A DNA stretch of 64,000 nucleotides from Thermasporomyces sp040195635 (GTDB lineage Bacteria; Actinomycetota; Actinomycetes; Propionibacteriales; Actinopolymorphaceae). A program made the translations under genes and the position numbers. Shown here piece by piece: positions 52,670-59,772 of this stretch (its first letter is position 1; every line of letters begins with the position of its first letter). The notes beneath the pieces were generated by a model. It had not been told where the DNA came from and ran no database searches. It saw nothing but the letters and a program-made list of their open reading frames with translations. The stretch spans positions 372,001 through 436,000 of the forward strand of contig NZ_JBEFTX010000002.1 of assembly GCF_040195635.1 (NCBI RefSeq), written 5' to 3'.

Positions 52670-52709
52670 CCCTCTCGCGCTCCCAGCCCAAACCCCCAGC
52701 CGGGCTCCC

Positions 52710-52733
52710 CGTGATCATGATCGTGATCATGAA
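52710..52733. repeat. Single family B repeat arm after dapE
   Basis: CGTGATCATGATCGTGATCATGAA-like arm, differing from the 24-bp arm at 44423 at two or three positions. A small palindrome TTCATG-GT-CATGAA follows at 52762. It may be a terminator remnant for dapE. Confidence 0.55.
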
Positions 52734-52806
52734 GGATTCGCGGGCCCATACGTGCTTTTCTTTCATGGTCATGAACGAGCGTCAGGGCCCGCTGGGCGCG
52801 GCTTGC

Positions 52807-52854
52807 GGGGCGCGCGGCGCGTGGGGCGCGCGGCGCGTGGGGCGCGCGGCGGCC
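52807..52854. repeat. 16-bp G/C repeat downstream of thrC
   Basis: GGGGCGCGCGGCGCGT is repeated at 52807 and 52823 with a variant at 52839. It lies just beyond the threonine synthase stop (52865, minus strand). Confidence 0.7.
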
Positions 52855-52864
52855 GGGGCGCGGG

Positions 52865-54076
52865 TCAGGACGCCTCGGGGAGCGGGACGGTCGAGGGGTA
52901 CTTCAGACCCGTACCGGTGTTGAGCACCACCACCTCCTCACCTGCGGCGATCCAGCCGGCCGCCCTGAGCTGGCGTACGGCCTCGAACGCCGCCGCACCT
53001 TCCGGGCACACGAACGCACCCTCCAGCTCCGCCACCCGGCGCTGCGCGGCGAGCAGGTCCGCGTCCGACACCGCGACCGCGCACCCTCCGGTCTCTCGCA
53101 CCGCCCGCAGGATGAGGAAGTCCCCGAGCGCCTTCGGCACCGTGATCCCGAACGCCACCGTCCGAGCGTCCGCCCAGGGCTCGCTCTCCGCCGCGCCTCG
53201 TTCGTACGCCGACACGATCGGCGCGCACCCCTCCGCCTGCACCGCCACGAGCCGCGGTAGCGACCCGGACACCCAGCCCAGCGACAGCAGCTCGCGCAGC
53301 GCCTTCCAGATCCCGATCAGCCCGACACCGCCGCCGGTGGGGTAGAGGATCACGTCGGGCATCCGCCAACCGAGCTGTTCGGCGATCTCGAGGCCCATCG
53401 TCTTCTTGCCCTCGATCCGGTACGGCTCGCGCAGGGTCGACACGTCGAAGTAGCCGTCCCGTTCGGCCAGCGCCGTGCGCACGACGGCAGCCGCATCGCC
53501 GATCAGCCCGTCGACGAGGACCAGTTCCGCGCCCACGACGGCGCACTCACGGCGGCAGATCTCCGGCGCGTCGTACGGCATCGCGATCAGGCTCTGCATT
53601 CCTCCCCGCGCCGCGTAGGTCGCCCATGCCGACCCGGCGTTGCCGTTGGTGGGCATCGCGATCTTCTTCACGCCCAGCTCGCGCGCCCGTGACACCCCGA
53701 CCGCGGCACCGCGGGCCTTGAACGAACCCGTGGGCACCAGTCCCTCGTCCTTCATGAGCAACCGGTCGACACCGACCTCCCGCCCGTACGAAGGCAGCGG
53801 CACGAGCGGCGTCATTCCCTCGCCGAGCGACATGACCTGCGACTCCGCGCGCACCGGCAGCAGCTCGTGATAACGCCACAGCGACGGTGCCCGGCCGGCG
53901 ATCTCGTCGCTGGACATCCCGCTGCCGACCTCGGCCAGGTCGTAGTCGACGAGCAGAGGCGAACCGCACGTACAGACGTTCGTCACCTGGTCGGCGTCGT
54001 GGTGCTGGTCGCAACGTGGGCAGGACAGGTGGGAGAGAGCCGAGAAGCGCATGGTGATCGATGATGGCATGTTCAC
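52865..54076 (-). CDS. thrC: Threonine synthase-type PLP enzyme
   Basis: 403 residues if read from the GTG at 54076, whose first base overlaps the preceding gene's TGA (GTGA); the ATG at 54052 (MRFSALSHLSC) is the alternative. An N-terminal zinc ribbon (CPRCDQHH...CTCG) precedes the PLP fold. The PLP lysine is in PTGSFKARGA, and phosphate-binding YPTGGGVGLIG follows. It converts O-phosphohomoserine to threonine. Some similar genes are annotated as pyridoxal-dependent threonine synthase-like, so the exact substrate is a good inference, not proven. Confidence 0.87.
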   Translation of the reverse strand: MNMPSSITMRFSALSHLSCPRCDQHHDADQVTNVCTCGSPLLVDYDLAEVGSGMSSDEIAGRAPSLWRYHELLPVRAESQVMSLGEGMTPLVPLPSYGREVGVDRLLMKDEGLVPTGSFKARGAAVGVSRARELGVKKIAMPTNGNAGSAWATYAARGGMQSLIAMPYDAPEICRRECAVVGAELVLVDGLIGDAAAVVRTALAERDGYFDVSTLREPYRIEGKKTMGLEIAEQLGWRMPDVILYPTGGGVGLIGIWKALRELLSLGWVSGSLPRLVAVQAEGCAPIVSAYERGAAESEPWADARTVAFGITVPKALGDFLILRAVRETGGCAVAVSDADLLAAQRRVAELEGAFVCPEGAAAFEAVRQLRAAGWIAAGEEVVVLNTGTGLKYPSTVPLPEAS

Positions 54077-55344
54077 TGCGTTCGGCCGTTCGGTGTCCCG
54101 CGGAGCAGTGCCTCGAGCACGTCCACGGCCACGGGGATGGACGCCTCGTCGATGTCGAACGACGGATGGTGGTGGGGCGCGCGGTTGCCACCGCCGACGA
54201 GCATGTACGTCGCGAGCCCGCCGGCCCCCTGCACCTCACGGGCGAACAGGCTCGCGTCGTCGCTCCCGCCGAGGGGCCGCAGGGCGACGGCGCGCCCGTC
54301 GCCGTACTTCTCCGCGGCGATCGCCGCGATGGCGTCGACCAGCTGGCGGTCGCAGGTCATCGTGGTCGACCCGCCGGTGCGTTCGATCTCGACGGTCAGG
54401 TCGTGCATGGCGGCCGCGCCACGCAGGACCCCCTCCACGCGGGCGGTCAGTGCGTCACAGATGTCGGCGTCGGTCGAGCGCGCTTCCAGCGTCATTTCCG
54501 CGTACGACGGAACGATGTTGACGTTGTCCCCGCCGTGCAGGGTGCCGACGTTGAGCCGGGTGTCGGCGGCTGCGTACCTCGGCAGGGCCATCACGTTGAG
54601 CAGGGCGCTCGCGGCGCCGACCAGCGCGTTGCGACCCCGCTCCGGGGTGCCCGATGCGTGCGCGGCCTCGCCCCGGTACACCGCGCGGAGCTTGTGGGTG
54701 GCGAGGAGACCTTCGCAGCCGCCAGCGACCAGACCGCTCGGCAGTCCCAACCCGAGGTGGACCGCGACGAACCGGTCGATGCCATCGGCCGCACCCGCCG
54801 CGATCATCGCCGCCGCTCCGCGCCCGCCCTCCTCGGCCGGCTGGAAGAGGATCCGTACGCGGCCGGGGAAGTCGTGGTCGGACAGCCGGGCGGCGAGGGC
54901 GATCCCGATCGCGGTGTGACCGTCGTGGCCGCAGGCGTGCATGAACCCGTCCTGGCAGGCGAATCCCAGCGCGGTCGGACGATGGTCCTCGTCGGTCGCC
55001 TCGGTCAGGGGCAGGGCGTCCATGTCGCAGCGCACGCCCCAGGTCGGCCCCGGACGGTCACCGGCGATCTCGGCGATGACGGCGGTACCTTCGCCGGCCG
55101 CGCAGGCGGCGAGGTCGGGATCGGCGCCGGACTCGACCGCGCGCCCACGCATCCGCTCCCGGGTCGCCGCGTCCGGGTAGCGGGCCACGCCATCGGTTCG
55201 CATGGCTTCTGCGCCGCGCCGTACCTCGATCCCGAGGCCCCTCAGCCGCGCGACCACGATGCTGGACGTACGAATCTCCAGAAATGCCGGCTCTGCGTGG
55301 CGGTGGAAGTCGCGACGGAGCCGGATGATCTCGTCCGGGTCCAC
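54073..55344 (-). CDS. M20D family amidohydrolase (AbgA/carboxypeptidase-like)
   Basis: 423 residues from a GTG at 55344 (VDPDEIIRLRRDFHRHAEPAF). Typical M20D metal-site motifs: DFHRHAEPAFLE, RCDMDALPLTE, MHACGHDGHTAIG and FQPAEEGGRGAA. The C-terminal His is in LVGGGNRAPHHHPSFDID. Members hydrolyse N-acyl amino acids or p-aminobenzoyl-glutamate. The insert ARYPDAATRERMRGRA near 65-85 is typical of the AbgA group. Its stop overlaps the threonine synthase start by 4 bp (GTGA), so the two are co-translated. Confidence 0.88.
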   Translation of the reverse strand: MDPDEIIRLRRDFHRHAEPAFLEIRTSSIVVARLRGLGIEVRRGAEAMRTDGVARYPDAATRERMRGRAVESGADPDLAACAAGEGTAVIAEIAGDRPGPTWGVRCDMDALPLTEATDEDHRPTALGFACQDGFMHACGHDGHTAIGIALAARLSDHDFPGRVRILFQPAEEGGRGAAAMIAAGAADGIDRFVAVHLGLGLPSGLVAGGCEGLLATHKLRAVYRGEAAHASGTPERGRNALVGAASALLNVMALPRYAAADTRLNVGTLHGGDNVNIVPSYAEMTLEARSTDADICDALTARVEGVLRGAAAMHDLTVEIERTGGSTTMTCDRQLVDAIAAIAAEKYGDGRAVALRPLGGSDDASLFAREVQGAGGLATYMLVGGGNRAPHHHPSFDIDEASIPVAVDVLEALLRGTPNGRTQ

Positions 55345-55530
55345 GCGACCCCACCGTAGTCGGGCTCGGGCGCGCCATGATGCCGTCGCCGGGTCCGGTA
55401 GCCGCTTGGCCCTCGGGTCAGCCGCTGCCGGGCCGGTAGCGCTCGGCGGCGCTTGGCGGCGCTTGGCGGCGGTGGGCCCGGATCGAGCATCGACCGTGCG
55501 GTGTGGCGCTGGGCATCTACCATTCGAAGG

Positions 55531-56472
55531 ATGTCCCACCAGCAGAACGTCCCGGCCGAGCACGGTGAGCAGTCGAGGAACCACGCCCGCGCCGACAGCC
55601 CGGTCGAGCAGCGGGGGCGGATCGTGACGCGCCGCGGCCAGGTGTCTCGGGTGGCCGATGCGAGCACGACGGACCAGCGACTCCTCGACAGCCGTGGTTC
55701 CGGCGACTGGGTGCACACCGACCCGTGGCGGGTGATGCGGATCCAGTCCGAGTTCGTCGAGGGCTTCGGGATGCTGGCCGAGCTCGGGCCGGCGATCAGT
55801 GTGTTCGGCAGCGCGCGCACGGCGCGGACCGACCCCGACTACGCCACCGCCGAACGCCTGGGCCGCGCACTGGCCCACGCCGGATACGCCGTGATCACCG
55901 GCGGTGGTCCGGGCGTCATGGAGGCCGCGAACAAGGGCGCGAGCGAAGCGGGCGGGATCTCCGTCGGACTCGGCATCGAGCTGCCGTACGAGCAGGGCAT
56001 GAACCACTGGGTCGATGTCGGGCTCAACTTCCGGTACTTCTTCGCGCGCAAGACGATGTTCGTGAAGTACGCCCAGGGCTTCGTGGTGCTCCCCGGCGGC
56101 TTCGGCACCTTCGACGAACTCTTCGAGGCGCTCACCCTGGTCCAGACGCGGAAGGTGACGCGCTTCCCCGTCGTCCTGATCGGCACGGCGTACTGGTCCG
56201 GTCTGCTGGCCTGGCTGCGCGACACCGCGGTGGTCGGGGGCAAGATCAAGCCGCACGACGTCGACATGCTGTTCGTGACCGATGACGTCGACGAGGCCGT
56301 AAGCCGCATCCATGCCGTCGAGTCCGAGGCCGCCGGTCCCTCGGAGGTGCCGGACATGGTTTCCGGCGGCGTGGTTTCGGGCGACGTGGGTTCCGGCGAC
56401 CTGGGTTCCAGCGGCGTGGTTTCGGGCGACGTGGTTTCCGGCAACGGCCGGCCCGTGGGCCCGGAGGGCTGA
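55531..56472 (+). CDS. LOG family protein (TIGR00730, cytokinin riboside phosphate-ribohydrolase-like)
   Basis: 313 residues from the ATG at 55531. A Rossmann-like lysine decarboxylase/LOG fold: ISVFGSARTA, AVITGGGPGVMEAANKGA (nucleotide loop) and FVVLPGGFGTFDELFE (PGG-x-GT-x3-E signature). Family enzymes release free bases from nucleoside 5'-monophosphates. In mycobacteria the homologue (Rv1205) lies beside folP2, as here. The last 30 residues are a 5-residue VVSGD-type repeat encoded by a 15-bp DNA repeat and are probably unstructured. Confidence 0.93.
   Translation: MSHQQNVPAEHGEQSRNHARADSPVEQRGRIVTRRGQVSRVADASTTDQRLLDSRGSGDWVHTDPWRVMRIQSEFVEGFGMLAELGPAISVFGSARTARTDPDYATAERLGRALAHAGYAVITGGGPGVMEAANKGASEAGGISVGLGIELPYEQGMNHWVDVGLNFRYFFARKTMFVKYAQGFVVLPGGFGTFDELFEALTLVQTRKVTRFPVVLIGTAYWSGLLAWLRDTAVVGGKIKPHDVDMLFVTDDVDEAVSRIHAVESEAAGPSEVPDMVSGGVVSGDVGSGDLGSSGVVSGDVVSGNGRPVGPEG
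56356..56445 (+). repeat. 15-bp in-frame repeat at the end of the LOG gene
   Basis: Six units of GTGGTTTCGGGCGAC-like DNA encode VVSGD/VGSGD/LGSSG units. Because the period equals five codons, copy-number changes would lengthen or shorten the tail without a frameshift. Confidence 0.8.
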
Positions 56473-56506
56473 GCCGCGGTCGGGGCGTGGCGGGCCGGCG
56501 CGCCGG

Positions 56507-57367
56507 TCAGAGGCCACGCCGGGGGGCCGCGGGTGGTCGCGTACCCCGGATCGAGGCCACCATGTCCAGCACCTGCCGGGTCTCGCGTACGTCATGCGCC
56601 CTGAAGACCCGGGCACCCAGCCACGCCGACACCGCGGTGGCGGCCAGTGTGCCCGCCAGCCGCCGCTCCACCGGAAGGTCCAGGGTCTCGCCCACGAAGT
56701 CCTTCCGGGACAGGGCCACCAGGACCGGCCAGCCCGTACGCACGAGTTCGTCGAGTCGCCGGGTGATCTCGAGGGAGTGCGCGGTCGTCTTGCCGAAGTC
56801 GTGGGTGGGGTCGATCAGGATGGCGTCCCGTCGTACGCCGACAGCCAGGGCGTGCTCGGCCAGCCCACCCACGCGGTCCAGCACGTCGGCGACGACGTCG
56901 TCGTAGACCGGCCGGCGCGGGTCCGTTCGCGGTGGCAGGCCGCCGGTGTGTGAGCAGACGATCCCGACGCCGTACTCCGCCGCGACCTCGGCGAGGGCCG
57001 GATCCGCCCCGGACCAGGTGTCGTTGATCAGGTCCGCCCCTGCCGCGCAGAGCTCCCGGGCGACTGGTGCCCGCCAGGTGTCGACGCTCAGGACGAGGTC
57101 GGGCCAGCGGGAGCGGACTTCGGCGACAAAAGGGGCGGTACGCCGGAGTTCCTCGACGACGCTCACCTCCGTGCCTTCACCCGCCTTGACGCCGCCGATG
57201 TCCACGATCGCCGCGCCCTCGGCGACGACCTGGGCCACCCGGTCGAACGCCGGACCGTCGGAATAGGTCGCTCCACGGTCGTAGAAGGAGTCCGGCGTAC
57301 GGTTGACGATCGCCATGACCGCATGATCGTCCGGCCCGAACGCTCGGCTCCCCAGCCGCAGCCACAT
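56507..57367 (-). CDS. folP2: Dihydropteroate synthase-like protein (FolP2 type)
   Basis: 286 residues from the ATG at 57367 with GGAGG 7 bp upstream. The pterin-binding loop reads VMAIVNRTPDSFYDRGATYSD (in part) where true DHPS has NVTPDSFSDGG; the R-T-P-D-S-F-Y form is that of mycobacterial FolP2. Other motifs: DIGGVKAGEG, LINDTWSGADP and LSRKDFVGETLD. FolP2 is reported not to act as a dihydropteroate synthase in mycobacteria, so its activity here is open. It is divergent from the DivIVA-domain gene, with an unusual stem-loop cluster between them. Confidence 0.85.
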   Translation of the reverse strand: MWLRLGSRAFGPDDHAVMAIVNRTPDSFYDRGATYSDGPAFDRVAQVVAEGAAIVDIGGVKAGEGTEVSVVEELRRTAPFVAEVRSRWPDLVLSVDTWRAPVARELCAAGADLINDTWSGADPALAEVAAEYGVGIVCSHTGGLPPRTDPRRPVYDDVVADVLDRVGGLAEHALAVGVRRDAILIDPTHDFGKTTAHSLEITRRLDELVRTGWPVLVALSRKDFVGETLDLPVERRLAGTLAATAVSAWLGARVFRAHDVRETRQVLDMVASIRGTRPPAAPRRGL

Positions 57368-57456
57368 CTGGCCTCCCTGCGCGTCCGGCTCGTCGGGGTG
57401 TCCGGACCACCCCCAGCCTCGCACCTGGGGCGAAATGCAGGTTTAGGAGATCAATG

Positions 57457-57507
57457 CCCACGATGCGCGGCAATTTGACGCGCATCGTGGGGATTTGCCG
57501 CGCATCG
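57457..57507. promoter_or_regulatory. Alternative stem-loops between folP2 and divIVA-domain gene
   Basis: CCCACGATGCGCG (57457-57469) pairs perfectly with CGCGCATCGTGGG (57479-57491), 9-nt loop. The overlapping CGATGCGCGGCAA (57461-57473) pairs equally well with TTGCCGCGCATCG (57495-57507). The two pairings exclude each other. The site is 90 bp upstream of the folP2 ATG and 93 bp upstream of the ATG at 57600. It may be a multi-site operator or an attenuator. Confidence 0.6.
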
Positions 57508-57599
57508 TACGCAAAGGCGCAGCCCGATTTCGGTCCAGAACGCGGTTTCGCGGCGTCCCCACCCGACACGTGGATGGGCTGACATGGCACGATCAGGCC

Positions 57600-58319
57600 A
57601 TGACCTGGTTGTGGGTCGCCCTGGTGGTCGTTGTCCTCGGTCTCACCGCCACAGTCGCGGTGGGGCGTGGCGGCGCGATGGCACGTGCCTATCCGGACCG
57701 GCGCGACGTCCGCCTGCCCGCGGACCGGCCACTGAGCGCGGACGACCTCAGCGACGTCGACTTCTCCGTCGTACTCCGTGGTTATCGCATGGACGAAGTG
57801 GACGACGTGATCCGGCGCCTCGTGCACGAGATCGCCGCCCGCGACGCCCGGCTCGCGCGACTTGGTGAGGCCGGCAGGGAAGCCGGCTACGGGCACCATG
57901 CGGCTACCGATCCGGCCAGCGCGCCCGGCATGCCCAACGCTCCCGGCATGCCCCCCACCACGTCCGGCGTCAGCGGCGCCCCTGGCGACGGCTACCCTTC
58001 CCGGCCCGGGCATCGTGCCACCGGCGACGTCCTCGTCGGCGCCGATCCAGGCGTCTGGCACCCTGCCGAGCCCGATCCCGGACACCCAGCAAACCCTGGA
58101 CATGCCGCAAACCCCGGACACGCCGCAAACCCCGGACACGCCGCAAACCCCGGACACCCCGAACGGACCGGAAACCTCCGTGACGACGAGGCGGCGGCCC
58201 TGTTCGACCCGTGGGCCCGAGAGCCCGTCGACACGCCGGAACGCGGGCCGCTCGAGTCCACCTACCCACCGCACCCGCATGAGTCCTCCGGCCGGCACGC
58301 GGGCGCCGGGGAGCCGTGA
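57600..58319 (+). CDS. DivIVA domain-containing small membrane protein
   Basis: 239 residues from the ATG at 57600. An N-terminal membrane segment (MTWLWVALVVVVLGLTATVAV) is followed by a DivIVA-type motif (DVDFSVVLRGYRMDEVDDVIRRL). The rest is disordered, rich in G, P and H, with a four-fold NPGHAA repeat near 160-185. Its position beside folP2 and tag matches the mycobacterial Rv1209 homologue. It may guide proteins to curved membranes, but only the motif supports that. Its stop overlaps the tag start (GTGA). Confidence 0.82.
   Translation: MTWLWVALVVVVLGLTATVAVGRGGAMARAYPDRRDVRLPADRPLSADDLSDVDFSVVLRGYRMDEVDDVIRRLVHEIAARDARLARLGEAGREAGYGHHAATDPASAPGMPNAPGMPPTTSGVSGAPGDGYPSRPGHRATGDVLVGADPGVWHPAEPDPGHPANPGHAANPGHAANPGHAANPGHPERTGNLRDDEAAALFDPWAREPVDTPERGPLESTYPPHPHESSGRHAGAGEP
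58083..58163 (+). repeat. 18-bp in-frame repeat in the DivIVA-domain gene
   Basis: The unit AACCCCGGACACGCCGCA (NPGHAA) is present about four times with only one or two base changes, so copy number may vary between strains. Confidence 0.8.
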
Positions 58320-59020
58320 GCGCACCGGTCGGCCCGGACGGAACCACGCGGTGCCCCTGGGCCAACTCCACTCCGGACTACATCGCCTACCACGACGAGG
58401 AGTGGGGCCGGCCGGTCCGTGACGACCGTGGCATGTTCGAACGCCTGACCCTCGAGGCATTCCAGTCCGGCTTGTCCTGGCTGACGATCCTGCGCAAGCG
58501 CCCCGGGTTCCGGCGGGCCTTCGCCGATTTCGACATCGCCACGGTCGCGGGCTACGACGAGGCGGACGAGGCGCGCCTGCTCGCCGACACCGCGATCGTC
58601 CGCAACCGGGCGAAGGTCGGCGCGGCCCTCCGCAACGCCCGCGCAGCGCTGGAACTACCCGACGGGCTCGCCGTGTTCCTCTGGTCGTACGCACCCGAGC
58701 CGGACGGGCGCGCCGCCCCCCTGACCTTGGCCGACGTACCGGCCAAGACTCCTGAGTCGACCGCCATGGCGAAGGCGTTGAAGCGGAACGGGTTCGCCTT
58801 CGTCGGCCCCACGACCTGCTACGCCATGATGCAGGCCACCGGCATGGTCAATGACCACCTCGCCGACTGCGTGGTCCGCGCCACGGTCGTCAATGCCTCC
58901 CGTACCACCTCAGTACGCCGAGTGGCGGCGGCCACCACCCCCCAGGCGGGGAGCCAGGTCACGCGCGGCCGGCGCCAGCACGTCCCCATGAGATCCTCGA
59001 CACCCCGACCGAGGGAGTGA
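58316..59020 (+). CDS. tag: DNA-3-methyladenine glycosylase I
   Basis: 234 residues from a GTG at 58316, overlapping the DivIVA-domain stop by 4 bp. The Tag motifs are CPWA at the N-terminus (zinc ligand Cys), YHDEEWGRPV, FQSGLSWLTILRKRPGFRRAF, and FVGPTTCYAMMQATGMVNDHLADC (His and Cys zinc ligands, in part). It excises 3-methyladenine from DNA. The C-terminal 45 residues (NASRTTSVRR...) extend beyond the usual length and look disordered. Same order as in mycobacteria (after the DivIVA-domain gene). Confidence 0.95.
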   Translation: MSAPVGPDGTTRCPWANSTPDYIAYHDEEWGRPVRDDRGMFERLTLEAFQSGLSWLTILRKRPGFRRAFADFDIATVAGYDEADEARLLADTAIVRNRAKVGAALRNARAALELPDGLAVFLWSYAPEPDGRAAPLTLADVPAKTPESTAMAKALKRNGFAFVGPTTCYAMMQATGMVNDHLADCVVRATVVNASRTTSVRRVAAATTPQAGSQVTRGRRQHVPMRSSTPRPRE

Positions 59021-59025
59021 GTCCC

Positions 59026-59439
59026 ATGCCACGTCAACGGGTGTCGTCAGGGTCGCCGTACGAGAAGGAGATCGGCTTCAGCCGGGCGATCTCCGTCGGC
59101 GACCGGATCCTCGTCGCCGGCACCGCGCCGGTCTGGGACGACGGCGAGGTCGATCCGGATCCGGGGGTCCAGGCGTTCCGCTGCCTGGAGATCATCCTCA
59201 CCGCTCTCGCCCAGGTGGGTGGCGCCCCCGAGCACGTCGTACGCACCCGGATCTACCTCACCGACGCGTCCTATGCGGATGCGGTGGGTCGCGTACACGG
59301 CAAGGTCTTCGGTGAGGTACGCCCGGTCGCGACGATGGTTGTGGTGGCCGGACTGCTCGACCCGCGGTGGAAGGTCGAGATCGAGGCCGAGGCGATACTC
59401 GAACCACGCCGCAAGGGGTGGAAGGCCCTCGGCGGCTGA
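59026..59439 (+). CDS. RidA/YjgF-YER057c-UK114 family protein
   Basis: 137 residues from the ATG at 59026, preceded by GAGGGAG 8 bp upstream. The typical core is present: IGFSRAISVGDRILVAGTAPVWDDG, FRCLEIILTALAQVGGAPEHVVRTRIYLTD (in part). The C-terminal arginine of canonical RidA (NPDWLVEIE-R region) is replaced here by LLDPRWKVEIEAEAI, so imine deaminase activity is plausible and not certain. It starts 5 bp after the tag stop and is probably in its operon. Confidence 0.9.
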   Translation: MPRQRVSSGSPYEKEIGFSRAISVGDRILVAGTAPVWDDGEVDPDPGVQAFRCLEIILTALAQVGGAPEHVVRTRIYLTDASYADAVGRVHGKVFGEVRPVATMVVVAGLLDPRWKVEIEAEAILEPRRKGWKALGG

Positions 59440-59772
59440 CCGCCCTGCTCGAAACTTTTCGTTCCCCGTCGGCCTTGCCGAAGGCCCTGATGTCGTCCAG
59501 GTTTGACGTTACAACTCACTTGGCGCTGGAATCCAGTCGCGAGTTGGGGCCCGAAACTGCTGTCCAGTAAGGCTTCGGCCGACAGGGGTCGTTGTCAGGT
59601 CTTCGTCGGCGTGGCAATCAGGCGCCACGGTCGCCCACATTGCTGCCCGGGGGGCAGCTGTCCGCGCCGAGTAGCAGAGCTCGGTCCGTGTTTCTGCCGG
59701 CAGCCCACTGTCGCTACGCGGGCTGCCTGAGCGCGCTGCTATTGCGACGCAGAATGAGAGAGGAGAATCTCC
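59440..59772. other. 333-bp spacer upstream of the solute-binding protein gene
   Basis: No gene recognised. It contains CGAAA-CT-TTTCG (59450-59461), a perfect palindrome of the kind bound by LacI-family regulators; a GGCCTT-GCCG-AAGGCC hairpin (59471-59486) that may end the ridA transcript; a GCTGCCC/GGGCAGC hairpin (59642-59658); and a GGCAGCCC/GGGCTGCC hairpin (59699-59706 with 59720-59727). The last two may form a structured leader. Confidence 0.5.
59450..59461. promoter_or_regulatory. LacI-type candidate operator
   Basis: CGAAACTTTTCG is a palindrome with 5-bp arms and a 2-bp centre, resembling sugar-operon operators of actinomycete LacI regulators. It overlaps the position expected for a promoter region of the downstream solute-binding protein gene, though it is 312 bp before the start. 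Confidence 0.35.

Noticed and set aside
54073..56616. Reading the M20D amidohydrolase as an 847-residue protein extending upstream to 56616
   Set aside because: The upstream half is antisense to the LOG gene and has no domain. The GTG at 55344 gives the standard M20D N-terminus (RRDFHRHAEPAF).
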